Source of the DNA: Robiginitomaculum sp.
GTDB taxonomy: Bacteria; Pseudomonadota; Alphaproteobacteria; Caulobacterales; Maricaulaceae
DNA length: 64,000 nucleotides
NCBI GenBank assembly: GCA_021776595.1
Contig: JAJFFP010000037.1
Span: forward strand, 1-64,000
Reading direction: 5' to 3'
Shown here: positions 25,660 to 34,259 of the stretch, one piece after another
Layout of the letters: each line of letters begins with the position of its first letter
How positions within the stretch are numbered: position 1 is the first letter of the stretch
Program-made: the position numbers and the translations under genes
Notes under the pieces: model-generated
The model's database searches: none
Told to the model about the DNA's origin: nothing
The model's input: only the letters and a program-made list of their open reading frames with translations

Positions 25660-26421
25660 CTAACCCGTCTTTTTGCGTGAAGCCACTGGCCAATAGCCCG
25701 AAAGGATGCGCTCACCGGTTTTTCCGTTTTCCACTTCTTCCTGCACCCGCGCACCGATACCGGAGAGGTTATTATTGTGCATGCGATAGCAAAATAGTGG
25801 TTCGGGGATATAAACGCCGGTCCAGCCATTATCGATAATGCGGCACCACTTATCCTGTTTGGTGCCCTTGCGCACGGTTTCGTCAAACGGTGCCACCTGC
25901 TTCATGGCTTCCATCACCACCAGTGCCGGTTCGGGGATATAACTTAATGTGCGGATGAGTTCCGCATCAAAGGGTGCGGAGCGGCCCCGCTCAAGAAACT
26001 CGCCATTGGATGAAATCAGATGACAGTCCATATAGACAAAGCCTGCATGCTGTTCTTCGGCGCGCGCACGTTCCAATACGGCCATGCAGCGGACAATATG
26101 GTTGTCCATCAGATAGTCATCTGAATCCAGCAGCAGACAATACGCGCCAGATACAACTTCCATGGCCCGGTTTACCGCCGCCACTTTGCCAGCATTTTTC
26201 TTCATTTCGATAAGGGAAATATCCAGCCTGCCTTTATAGGCTTCAATCTGTTCCTTAATGATCGCAACAGAAGTGTCGGTGCTGGCATCGTCAACAATGA
26301 CAATTTCCATAGGAGAATAGTCCTGCCGTGCCAGGCTGGCAATGGTTTCACCGATATATTGGCCGTAATTATGGTTAGGAATAATAACCGATAACAGCTC
26401 AGGTGTTACAACACCACTCAT
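25660..26421 (-). CDS. Family 2 glycosyltransferase
   Basis: The 253-residue GT-A protein has the N-terminal nucleotide-sugar site LSVIIPNHNYGQYIGETIASL (about 10-30), VIVDDASTD, and the DxD motif LLLDSDDYL (about 95-103). There is no transmembrane helix. It would add a sugar to a surface glycan or lipid; donor and acceptor cannot be read. It starts three bases after the sulfotransferase gene, so the two form a small operon that may decorate a polysaccharide. Confidence 0.9.
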   Translation of the reverse strand: MSGVVTPELLSVIIPNHNYGQYIGETIASLARQDYSPMEIVIVDDASTDTSVAIIKEQIEAYKGRLDISLIEMKKNAGKVAAVNRAMEVVSGAYCLLLDSDDYLMDNHIVRCMAVLERARAEEQHAGFVYMDCHLISSNGEFLERGRSAPFDAELIRTLSYIPEPALVVMEAMKQVAPFDETVRKGTKQDKWCRIIDNGWTGVYIPEPLFCYRMHNNNLSGIGARVQEEVENGKTGERILSGYWPVASRKKTG

Positions 26422-26424
26422 AGA

Positions 26425-27576
26425 CTATACCCACTTTTCAACTGGCAGTTCCTGAGAACTGCGCGCATCACACCTAAAAATAGTGTTTGGCGCCGCTCGC
26501 AAATTCTCAAGCAGCGCAGATGTTATGCGCTCAATTTGTATTCTATCCTCGCTGACAATGGCATCCCGTTTTGCAGTGCCATCACTTTGGAAAGTGCTCG
26601 TATCAGAATCATCCTTTGAATGGAAGTGAAACTGTGTAGTCATTTCTGTGATTACCTGCGCGCCCGGTGTAAAGCCAAATCCAGCCTTCAATACTTCCCT
26701 CAAAGTATCAGGACGCAGGTTATGATAATCTAAAGCCGCCACATTATTATTGCGAAACCCTGTTACCACATTGAAATAATTGCGATAACAGTGCGTCAAA
26801 TAAGTGGTATCATCCATTTTTTGCACCTCGGACATGGCAAGTCCGGTTAAAAAACTGGCTTGAGAACGGTTTCTGGCCACTAAAGCGGCCGTTGTTTCCT
26901 TCACGACTGAAGCGATCACTTCTACGGGATCACGAAATAAAAACAGGCTTCGCACCTCTGGAAAGGCACGACTCACAAAATCAAGATAAAGGGTGTTCCA
27001 ACTGATAAACTTCACAAAACTATGCTTTTCCATTCCCAAGCGAGGCCGGGTTAGTGCAAATACAAGGTTGCGAAACTTGCGTAATGTGCTGGCATTTACG
27101 GGTAATTCATCCTGCCATTCATTGGTTAATGCTGCCCAGAAACCCCGCTGTAATGGCCCACCCTGGTTGACCACACAATGTTCCGGAATACGCGCCAGTG
27201 CCTTACCTAAAAGGGTGGAGCCACAACGTGAAGTGTGAAAAACAAAACCCGATGGCATGATTTTGTCTGTAATCAGATCATCCGCGTCCAGTATGTCCAT
27301 GGAGGAGGCAAAAGCAGTTTCAATCAACCCGGCCTGTGCCAGGCGCTCGATGGTAAACAAATGCTGCCAATCCCTGTAGGCATGTTTGCCAATATCCACC
27401 CAGTATATACGCCCCCCCCGATCTTCGTGCTGCATTGGTTCTATGGCAGCAGGGATCAGGCCGGAATTCTCGCGTATATCAGATATCGCCTGTTCATTAG
27501 ACACAGTATCGTCAAAACGTCCCGGCAAAAGACGCAAGACGACCTCATGGTCTGGCAAGGCATAAATAGGCACCAT
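26425..27576 (-). CDS. Sulfotransferase family protein
   Basis: This 383-residue protein has the 5-prime phosphosulfate-binding loop of PAPS sulfotransferases, SGFVFHTSRCGSTLLGKAL (about 108-126), and the 3-prime phosphate region LFLFRDPVEVIASVV (about 208-222). The N-terminal 100 residues are not shared with simple sulfotransferases. It may sulfate a surface glycan together with the adjacent glycosyltransferase. PAPS synthesis genes are not in the window. Start by the ATG at 27576; ribosome site is weak. Confidence 0.82.
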   Translation of the reverse strand: MVPIYALPDHEVVLRLLPGRFDDTVSNEQAISDIRENSGLIPAAIEPMQHEDRGGRIYWVDIGKHAYRDWQHLFTIERLAQAGLIETAFASSMDILDADDLITDKIMPSGFVFHTSRCGSTLLGKALARIPEHCVVNQGGPLQRGFWAALTNEWQDELPVNASTLRKFRNLVFALTRPRLGMEKHSFVKFISWNTLYLDFVSRAFPEVRSLFLFRDPVEVIASVVKETTAALVARNRSQASFLTGLAMSEVQKMDDTTYLTHCYRNYFNVVTGFRNNNVAALDYHNLRPDTLREVLKAGFGFTPGAQVITEMTTQFHFHSKDDSDTSTFQSDGTAKRDAIVSEDRIQIERITSALLENLRAAPNTIFRCDARSSQELPVEKWV

Positions 27577-27795
27577 CGTTCTTTGGTCTTCCCCGGCAAT
27601 TGATCCAACCAGTAAACATGTTCACAGCCGGATCACACATACCCATAGCCCAAAGGGCGGTAAACGCAAAGCCCTTGCGCCGGTGCGGGGTATTTCTGGC
27701 AAAACCTTCCCCTTCATGCAGCTTTTCCTTGCAAGCGGTGCAAGGGTTTGACAGTTTGCGCGCCAATCCTACCCATCTCGTGTTTGGAGTGCACT

Positions 27796-29202
27796 GTGCA
27801 AAGAACCCCGGTTCAGGCCTACGGCCAATGGCTAGCCAATACGCCCGATAATTGGCCACAGGAAGCCCGTCATTCCGCCTTTCGTGAATTGATTGACCAG
27901 ATCGGCGTAACCGTGCCCGGCACACGTGAGCCAGCGGCACGGATTGCTGCAAAAGTGGTAAGCGCGTGGGGCACCGGTTCCAGCGCCGCTGCCGGGCAGA
28001 GAAATCGCCTAGCGGCACCCTGGGCTGCGCTGGTAAACGGCACGGCTGGTCACGCGCTTGACTTTGATGACAATTTTGATCCCTCCAAGTCTCATGCGAC
28101 CACGGTTCTGTATCCTGCCATACTGGCACTGGCAGAACAGGAAGGTAGTCGTGGTGCCGCCTGTATTGACGCCTATATTTGCGGTCTGCAAATTATTGGC
28201 AAGATCGGTCAGGGCGTAAACCCCTACCACCGTGATCGCGGCTGGCATGCCACGGCAACGCTTGGAGCCATGGGGGCTGCGGCGGCCTGCGCCCGCCTTT
28301 TGCAACTTGATGAGCAGCAGGCTGCCTATGCCCTGTCACTGTCAACCAGCATGGCCGCCGGATTCATGTCGCAATTTGGCACTATGGCCAAGCCCCTGCA
28401 CGCCGGACTGGCCGCTAAAGCGGGTGTCATGGCTGCCTGTCTGGCCCGCGCGGGTCTGGATGCCAGCATGAATACTTTTGACAGCGAAATCGGGCTTAAC
28501 CGGCTGATGGTAGGCCCCGATTATGAAGCACTGCGTGATGGTCTGACTGCGCCGGATCACGGGCATACCATGACGTTTGAGACCACTAATGTTGGCGAAC
28601 CATTGTTGATTACCGAACATGCTTTTCGGGTTAAACGTTTTCCCAATTGTGGCGCATCTCACCGGGCGCTGGATGGCCTTTTAATCCTGCGTGAACAACA
28701 TGGATTTAGCGCTGATGATGTATTCCGAATAGACATCACACTGCCACAAGTGCATGTGAATAATTTGATGTATCATGACCCGCAAGATCCCTTGCAGGCT
28801 AAATTTTCGTTTGAATATGCGCTTGGCACCGCGCTGCTGACCGGGGATTTCACGCTGGCTGATTTTACACAGGAGGCGGTCATGCGTCCTGAGGTGAAAT
28901 CATTATATCCGCTCATTCACCTGCATGGTGTGGATGCCCTGGAAGGGGCGTGCCCAACCGAGGTGAAAGTCACCCTGCATAACGGGCAAATACATGAGAC
29001 CGTGCGCACGATGCCCCTTGGCAGCAAGGCAACGCCCTTCACAGACGCACAATACTGGTCAAAGTTTGAAAGCTGCACTGCGCCTTATATGAACGAGATG
29101 GACTTACAGGGATTAAAAGCTGCCCTTATGGATTTCTCTGACCTGAAAAACATCGCCACCATGACCGATTTCTTAGCCCGAAAATTTGCGGAGCCATCAT
29201 GA
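27796..29202 (+). CDS. MmgE/PrpD family protein
   Basis: The family includes 2-methylcitrate dehydratase, cis-aconitate decarboxylase and iminodisuccinate epimerase. The 468-residue protein has AALVNGTAGHALDFDDNFDPSKSHATTVLYPAILAL and RGWHATATLGAMGAAAACARLL, and RFPNCGASHRALDG in the C-terminal part. I chose GTG 27796 because GGAG lies 8 bases upstream and the earlier ATG adds a poor extension. Its stop overlaps the next gene (ATGA). Other propionate-cycle genes are absent, so a methylcitrate role is unlikely. Confidence 0.88.
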   Translation: MQRTPVQAYGQWLANTPDNWPQEARHSAFRELIDQIGVTVPGTREPAARIAAKVVSAWGTGSSAAAGQRNRLAAPWAALVNGTAGHALDFDDNFDPSKSHATTVLYPAILALAEQEGSRGAACIDAYICGLQIIGKIGQGVNPYHRDRGWHATATLGAMGAAAACARLLQLDEQQAAYALSLSTSMAAGFMSQFGTMAKPLHAGLAAKAGVMAACLARAGLDASMNTFDSEIGLNRLMVGPDYEALRDGLTAPDHGHTMTFETTNVGEPLLITEHAFRVKRFPNCGASHRALDGLLILREQHGFSADDVFRIDITLPQVHVNNLMYHDPQDPLQAKFSFEYALGTALLTGDFTLADFTQEAVMRPEVKSLYPLIHLHGVDALEGACPTEVKVTLHNGQIHETVRTMPLGSKATPFTDAQYWSKFESCTAPYMNEMDLQGLKAALMDFSDLKNIATMTDFLARKFAEPS

Positions 29203-30029
29203 GCACGTCTACGACACAACCAACCAAGCCTGCCGTTCTGGTGTTGGCCGCCAGTCGTTCTGGGGCCGATGATCCGGTGGCACGCTTGAAGGGCACATCA
29301 CACAAATGTCTGGCCCCAATAGACGGGGTTGTCATGCTGGAGCGGGTTATCCAGACCATTTTGGATTCAGAAGTGCTTGGCCAGATTTATGTGTCCATCG
29401 AAAATGAAGACCTGTTGCGCTCTGTGCCCGCGCTTGAAAAATGGCTGACTGATGGCGTTATTCGTATGGCGCCTGTGCGTGGTAATCTTGCAGATAGCGT
29501 GTTGGCGGCGGCGAAGGTTATGGACCCGGCTTTTCCAATGATCATTACCACTGGCGACAATGCCTTGCATGCTCCGGAAATACTGCAAGATTTTGTGGGC
29601 CAGTTTTTGGAACTGAAAGGCGATGCTGCCGCTGGTTTTACCACCGCCGAAACGGTTATTGCAGATTTTCCAGAAGTGGGTCTGGCTTATCACCGCCTGA
29701 AAGACGGTGGGTATTCTTCGTGTAATTTATATGCCTTTCGGTCGGCAAAAGCATTGGAGGCAGTGCGTATATTTGAAGGCGGAGGGCAATTTGGCAAGCG
29801 CCCCATGCGCATTATCAAGGCCTTTGGCATTTCACCGTTTATTTTATACAAATTTCGCCTCGCCACCCTTGACCAGCTCCTGCATGGCATTGCGCGCAAG
29901 CTGGGCATAACTGCGGATATTATCATGCTGCCCTATTCATACGGACCCATAGATGTGGACAATATACAATTCTTTGAAATCTCAGAGAAAGCCTTAAAAG
30001 AACGCCGTCTGGCCGCACAATCAAATTGA
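29199..30029 (+). CDS. MobA-like nucleotidyltransferase family protein
   Basis: The 276-residue product has the NTP-transferase start VLVLAASRSGADDPVARLKGTSHKCLAPIDG (about 13-43), a variant of the G-x-G-x-R loop with Lys at HKCL, and DNA (TTGDNALHAPEIL) at the metal site. It may activate a sugar or alditol as an NDP derivative. It overlaps the MmgE/PrpD gene by four bases, so the two act together in an unknown pathway. It precedes the phage-spike-like genes by 98 bases. Confidence 0.78.
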   Translation: MSTSTTQPTKPAVLVLAASRSGADDPVARLKGTSHKCLAPIDGVVMLERVIQTILDSEVLGQIYVSIENEDLLRSVPALEKWLTDGVIRMAPVRGNLADSVLAAAKVMDPAFPMIITTGDNALHAPEILQDFVGQFLELKGDAAAGFTTAETVIADFPEVGLAYHRLKDGGYSSCNLYAFRSAKALEAVRIFEGGGQFGKRPMRIIKAFGISPFILYKFRLATLDQLLHGIARKLGITADIIMLPYSYGPIDVDNIQFFEISEKALKERRLAAQSN

Positions 30030-30126
30030 AGCCATCCGTATCAACCGGGGATAATGTAAACTAATCCGAGGGCTGTGCCTTTGACCTATTCTTGTGGCTC
30101 ATTAATGAGGCTCGCAAGGAAAAATC

Positions 30127-30846
30127 ATGAGCGAAACCCCCAACCTGAATATGCCCTATATTCTTGAGGCGCAGGCACAAAAGCACGTCACCCATAATGA
30201 AGCGATCCGGTCGCTGGACGCATTGGTTCAGCTGGTTGTTGAGGATCGCACACTGGATGCACCGCCAGCCACGCCTCAGGAAGGGGCGCGCTATATCATT
30301 GCCAGTGTCGCCAGTGGGGTCTGGACCGGTAAAGAAACGCAGATCGCCGCCTGGCAGGATGGGGCCTGGGCATTTTTTATCCCAAATACAGGATGGCAAG
30401 CCTGGATCAACAATGAAGCCCTGCAACTTTATTTTGATGGCGCTTCATGGCAGCAACACCCGAAAGGGCCGAGCTTAATCGCCAACACCTCCCCTATGCT
30501 GGCGCAAACCCGTTTTGAAATTCTCGAAGAAGAAGTTTCCCTTACCGGACCATTCACAGACAGCGCCATCATCATACCTGACCGGGCCATTGTGTTGGCG
30601 GTAACCACCCGGACAACGCAAGCGATCACCGGCGCCAGCAGTTATGATTGCGGCATTGTTGGTGCGCTTAGCAAATATGGTGCTGCCCTTGGCATTGCAC
30701 TGGACAGCACCAATAGCGGTGTGACCGGCCCCACGGCATTTTATGCAGACACACCGGTGCGCCTAAGCGCCAACACCGCAGATTTTATAGGCGGTAAAGT
30801 GCGCATGGCTATTCATTACATGATGTGTAGCGCACCAACCTCCTGA
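30127..30846 (+). CDS. DUF2793 domain protein, GTA/phage head-spike type
   Basis: The 239-residue protein begins with a typical DUF2793 domain (about 1-115): SETPNLNMPYILEAQAQKHVTHNEAI, then EGARYIIASVASGVWTGKETQIAAWQDGAW. DUF2793 occurs in phage and gene-transfer-agent proteins, including, as far as I recall, the Rhodobacter head-spike fibre. The C-terminal half is Ser/Thr/Gly-rich and may form a small beta-rich tip. It lies directly before a spike-base gene. No capsid, portal or terminase gene is in the window. Confidence 0.8.
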   Translation: MSETPNLNMPYILEAQAQKHVTHNEAIRSLDALVQLVVEDRTLDAPPATPQEGARYIIASVASGVWTGKETQIAAWQDGAWAFFIPNTGWQAWINNEALQLYFDGASWQQHPKGPSLIANTSPMLAQTRFEILEEEVSLTGPFTDSAIIIPDRAIVLAVTTRTTQAITGASSYDCGIVGALSKYGAALGIALDSTNSGVTGPTAFYADTPVRLSANTADFIGGKVRMAIHYMMCSAPTS

Positions 30847-30892
30847 TTTATTTACCCTTTCACAACTACACCACGCAACCAAGGACAAAACA

Positions 30893-31156
30893 ATGAGTGA
30901 TCAATTTTCATATACCGCCACCGGCATGAGTGGCCCTGCGACCAATGCCTTTGCCATTACGCCTGACGATGCCAGTAATCTTGGTCAAACCACCCGCGCA
31001 CTTTACACTGGCAGTGGCGGCGACATAGCACTGGTAATGCAAGGCGGTGGTACCGTCACTTTCAAAACCGTTCCGGCCGGTATAATCCTGCCACTACGCG
31101 TCAATAAAATACTGGCCACCGGCACCACCGCCACTGATCTTTGCGGGCTTGTATAA
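30893..31156 (+). CDS. Spike base protein of the RCAP_rcc01079 type
   Basis: The 87-residue product matches the family of small head-spike base proteins first seen in Rhodobacter capsulatus GTA: GPATNAFAITPDDASNLGQTTRALYTGSGGD, FKTVPAGIILPLRVNKILATGTTATDLCGL. These form a beta-barrel base on capsids. ACAAAACA precedes the ATG without a strong ribosome site. Its stop overlaps the next start (TAATG), so translation is coupled to the fibre gene. Confidence 0.8.
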   Translation: MSDQFSYTATGMSGPATNAFAITPDDASNLGQTTRALYTGSGGDIALVMQGGGTVTFKTVPAGIILPLRVNKILATGTTATDLCGLV

Positions 31157-32442
31157 TGATCGGGTTTGAAACCGGCATCATGCAGTCCGGCTATACCGGG
31201 CGCTGGTGGCCTGATGGTGCCACGCTGGCATTAAATTTCACACGCCCGGCGCGGGCGATGACGAATAATGTCCCTGCGAGCCTGGCATCAATCATGACGA
31301 CTAATCGTTCAAGCAGCGCCGTAGCGAAGAATCTGGATGGCAGTTTGGTCGCGTTTTTGGCCAATGAGCCGCGTGTTACGGACAGGGGTTTATTGATTGA
31401 GGAAAGCCGGACCAATGAACTAACCGAGAGTGAATCTTTAACCGGGGAAGCAAATTCAAACACCACCCTTGCTGCCTCTACACTCACCGCGCCACATGGA
31501 CTTGTTGCCGGGACCAGCGTTGTGTCGGATACAACTTCCACCTTGGTAAAGAGCATACGATTTGACACGTTATCAACAACGACAATTACCTTCTCAGGCT
31601 ATTTCAAGGCCAACGGTAATGACTTCATGCAGATTGCACATGAATCATCAGGTAATTTTTATGCAAACTTTGACCTGTCCGATGGCACCATTGGCAATGT
31701 AGGGGTAACCACAACAGCCAGCATAGAAAATGCAGGCGATGGCTGGTGGCGATGTATTACCACTATGATGCTCACAAGCGCTTCCTCTGTCCGCGCAGCA
31801 ATCATCGACAGCAAAACGGCAGCGGCCTTTGCAACCAGCACAGCAGCAGTTGGGAACGGGTTTTACGCTTTCGGCGTTCAGTCGGAAGAAGCCGATACTG
31901 CATCAAGCTATATTCCCACATCTGGATCATCCGTTACCCGTGTCGCTGATGATATAAGACTTGTGCAAAGCGGATCATTACCATTTGCCGGGTTTAACTC
32001 TGCTGAGGGCACAATAGTAGTTGAAGCGCAGGTTCAGAACCTGGACGGTGTCCAGCAAGCTGCCTATAGCTTTGATGATAACACAGCAAACATTTGGCTA
32101 TCTGCCGGGGTCAAACTGGGTGGCGGCACAAATGATGAAATTGCATTTTATGCACACAGTCCCAGCTCTGACGAGGCCTGGATCCGTCATGCAAGTGCAG
32201 CAGTCTCCAACACCAACTATCGATTGGCGAGCGCCTGGAAAGAAAATGATTTTGTCAGTTCGGTTAATGGTAACACTGCACTTATCGATACTAATGGCAT
32301 TGTGCCTGCAGTGACAAACCTTCGTCTGGGTAATCATTTGAAATCTGGAGTTGGTTACCTTAATGGCTATTTACAATCACTGACTTACTTTCCATATCGC
32401 ATTTCCAACGCTGAACTCCAGATGTTCAGTGCAAGTATATAA
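31156..32442 (+). CDS. Phage/GTA-like spike or tail fibre with lectin-type fold
   Basis: The 428-residue protein has the pattern of phage fibre proteins with concanavalin-like domains: GLLIEESRTNELTESESL (about 76-94), FSGYFKANGNDFMQI, GDGWWRC, SYIPTSGSSVTRVADDI and the C-terminal YLNGYLQSLTYFPYRISNAELQ. The N-terminus has WWPDGATLALNFTRPARAM. It is coupled to the spike-base gene and would bind a cell-surface glycan. The stretch looks richer in A and T than its neighbours, which suggests a mobile origin. Confidence 0.78.
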   Translation: MIGFETGIMQSGYTGRWWPDGATLALNFTRPARAMTNNVPASLASIMTTNRSSSAVAKNLDGSLVAFLANEPRVTDRGLLIEESRTNELTESESLTGEANSNTTLAASTLTAPHGLVAGTSVVSDTTSTLVKSIRFDTLSTTTITFSGYFKANGNDFMQIAHESSGNFYANFDLSDGTIGNVGVTTTASIENAGDGWWRCITTMMLTSASSVRAAIIDSKTAAAFATSTAAVGNGFYAFGVQSEEADTASSYIPTSGSSVTRVADDIRLVQSGSLPFAGFNSAEGTIVVEAQVQNLDGVQQAAYSFDDNTANIWLSAGVKLGGGTNDEIAFYAHSPSSDEAWIRHASAAVSNTNYRLASAWKENDFVSSVNGNTALIDTNGIVPAVTNLRLGNHLKSGVGYLNGYLQSLTYFPYRISNAELQMFSASI

Positions 32443-32509
32443 ATCAAGCAAAGATTGATTATCAGGAGCGGGCATGCTTACCTGCAACCAGTAAAATTTG
32501 GGGAAAAAT

Positions 32510-33598
32510 GTGAAGTGGATTATGGTTCTTGTCGCGTTTATCGCCCTTGGTATGGCCGGCATAACCTTTGATGTTTTTTCAATTATTCCAGGCAGCAATA
32601 ATGCAAGTCATATTGAGAAAACCCTGCAAACTCATGCTTCCCTTGGCTTGCACTCCGCCGGGCTGGACTGGGCGCACGTAGAAATGAACGGGCAAAGCGC
32701 AGTTCTGGGGGGTAAAGCCCCATCTGATAATGCACGCCATAAAGCTATTGATACGGTTCTTCACAGTGCAGGCAAAGGCGGGCTATTCTTTGGTGGCATC
32801 ACACGGATAAATGCAGAGCAGTTGCAAATTGCAGCGCCAAAAAAATCTTTTATCTGGCAAGCACAAAAGCAGCCAGGCCATGACTGGCGTTTGTCGGGCA
32901 AATTATCGAGTTCTGACACCAAAAAAGCCATATTGGCATTGATCTCCAATCCGGCAACCGATTCTCAGTATAACCTTACAGATACTTTAACTATTGAAGC
33001 GGGCGTCCCATCGGCTTGGGATAAGACGGCGATCAAGCTGACACGCTCCTTGACGCGGCTTGAAAACGGAATAGCGGAAATGATTGACAATAACATTTCA
33101 CTACAGGGCCGCACCAGCGATGCAAAGATAAAAACAGAACTGGAAAAACGCTTTTCCAATATACCGGCACCGGCAATTGTCTCTATAAACATTGAATTAG
33201 TCGAGCCAACCACAACCGAACCAAAAATAGATGAGGCATTGGTTTGCCAGCGGCGTCTGAACCAGACGATGACAAAAAACACTATCCGTTTTGCCTATTC
33301 CAAGGCAGACATTACCCCGGACAGTTATGCCGTGCTGGATCAGATTGCAAAAATTGGCAAAGACTGTGCCGCCTTTAAATTTCAAATATCCGGGCATTCG
33401 GATAATCTTGGCGATGCCACCTATAATGACTGGCTCTCTGGACTACGGGCACAAGCTGTCAGAAAGTATCTGATCAGAAAAGGCGTTGCAGAAAATCAGT
33501 TGATGGCGCGTGGCGTTGGTTCTCGCGAACCATTATGCCGGAAAAATACACGTTCTTGCCGAAGCCAGAACCGGCGGATAGAAATAAATGTGCAATAG
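32510..33598 (+). CDS. OmpA-family protein with N-terminal membrane anchor
   Basis: From GTG 32510 (TTGGGG six bases upstream) the 362-residue product has an N-terminal transmembrane helix (MVLVAFIALGMAGITF), a middle part with BON-like stretches (for example VEMNGQSAVLGGKAPSDNARHKA and NNISLQGRTSDAK), and a C-terminal OmpA domain (about 255-360, TIRFAYSKADITPDSYAVLDQIAKI, ISGHSDNLGDATYNDWLSGLRAQAVRKYL). The last binds peptidoglycan. Cys pairs (CQRR..., CRKNTRSC) may form disulfides. Not clearly linked to the spike genes. Confidence 0.82.
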   Translation: MKWIMVLVAFIALGMAGITFDVFSIIPGSNNASHIEKTLQTHASLGLHSAGLDWAHVEMNGQSAVLGGKAPSDNARHKAIDTVLHSAGKGGLFFGGITRINAEQLQIAAPKKSFIWQAQKQPGHDWRLSGKLSSSDTKKAILALISNPATDSQYNLTDTLTIEAGVPSAWDKTAIKLTRSLTRLENGIAEMIDNNISLQGRTSDAKIKTELEKRFSNIPAPAIVSINIELVEPTTTEPKIDEALVCQRRLNQTMTKNTIRFAYSKADITPDSYAVLDQIAKIGKDCAAFKFQISGHSDNLGDATYNDWLSGLRAQAVRKYLIRKGVAENQLMARGVGSREPLCRKNTRSCRSQNRRIEINVQ

Positions 33599-33613
33599 GC
33601 GAAGGAACGCACC

Positions 33614-34105
33614 ATGATCTGGCTTGTAATGCAAATGTGGGTTTTACTGGCGTTAGGATTCCTCGTCGGCCTGCTATTGGGTTTATGGATTGGACACCGC
33701 CCCCCGCGAAAGGTTGACGTAGAAGCCGATAAGGAATTGGCAAATTTGCGGGCGCGCATTGAAGAATGCGATGCAGAAAAAACCAGATTGCGTGCCAAAT
33801 TGCTTGAATTTGAAACTGAACGCGCCGGATCTGCGCCTGAACAACCCATCGGCGAGACCGGGCCGCATTATTACGACTCACCCACCGATGGACCGCCTGA
33901 TGATCTGAAAATCATCAAGGGCATTGGCCCGCAACTGGAAAAAATGCTGAACGAAATGGGCATTTATTATTTTCATCAGATTGCTGCCTGGACCGATGGA
34001 CAGGCCGCCACCATTGATGATCGCCTGCGCTTCAAGGGGCGCATTTTACGTGATAACTGGCGCGGACAGGCCAGTGCGCATGCTTCGCGCCGTATGCGTT
34101 CCTGA
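33614..34105 (+). CDS. Membrane-anchored helix-hairpin-helix protein
   Basis: The 163-residue protein has one N-terminal transmembrane helix (about 5-27, VMQMWVLLALGFLVGLLLGLW), a coiled coil (about 40-68), and a C-terminal HhH/H3TH domain, DDLKIIKGIGPQLEKMLNEMGIYYFHQIAAWT (about 95-126). This domain resembles those added to ribosomal protein L21 or respiratory chain subunits in alphaproteobacteria. Its role is unknown. GAAGGAACG precedes the ATG. It lies 15 bases after the OmpA-family gene. Confidence 0.75.
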   Translation: MIWLVMQMWVLLALGFLVGLLLGLWIGHRPPRKVDVEADKELANLRARIEECDAEKTRLRAKLLEFETERAGSAPEQPIGETGPHYYDSPTDGPPDDLKIIKGIGPQLEKMLNEMGIYYFHQIAAWTDGQAATIDDRLRFKGRILRDNWRGQASAHASRRMRS

Positions 34106-34171
34106 TCTGGCTAATTCTTTAATAGGAAGATATAATTTCTGTTCACGCTGATTTGCTATTAGGAAAACCTC

Positions 34172-34252
34172 ATGAGCGCACTGATTGCTATTATTGTTGT
34201 TGTCGCCATATTTGCTGTGCTTAACCTTGTGGAATATGGCCGTCTGGACTAA
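34172..34252 (+). CDS. 26-residue single-span membrane protein
   Basis: ATG 34172, after AGGAAA with seven bases spacing, opens 26 codons that encode an almost wholly hydrophobic segment (residues 2-20, rich in Ile, Val, Ala, Leu) ending EYGRLD. One helix with a charged tail is the shape of small membrane subunits. I cannot assign a partner. It is the only reading frame between 34106 and 34259. Confidence 0.5.
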   Translation: MSALIAIIVVVAIFAVLNLVEYGRLD

Positions 34253-34259
34253 GTGGGTT

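Noticed and set aside
27796-29202. 2-methylcitrate dehydratase PrpD
   Set aside because: No prpB, prpC or related genes are near; only family membership is supported.
30127-32442. Complete prophage
   Set aside because: No integrase, terminase, portal, capsid or lysis genes are present; only the spike-like module is seen.
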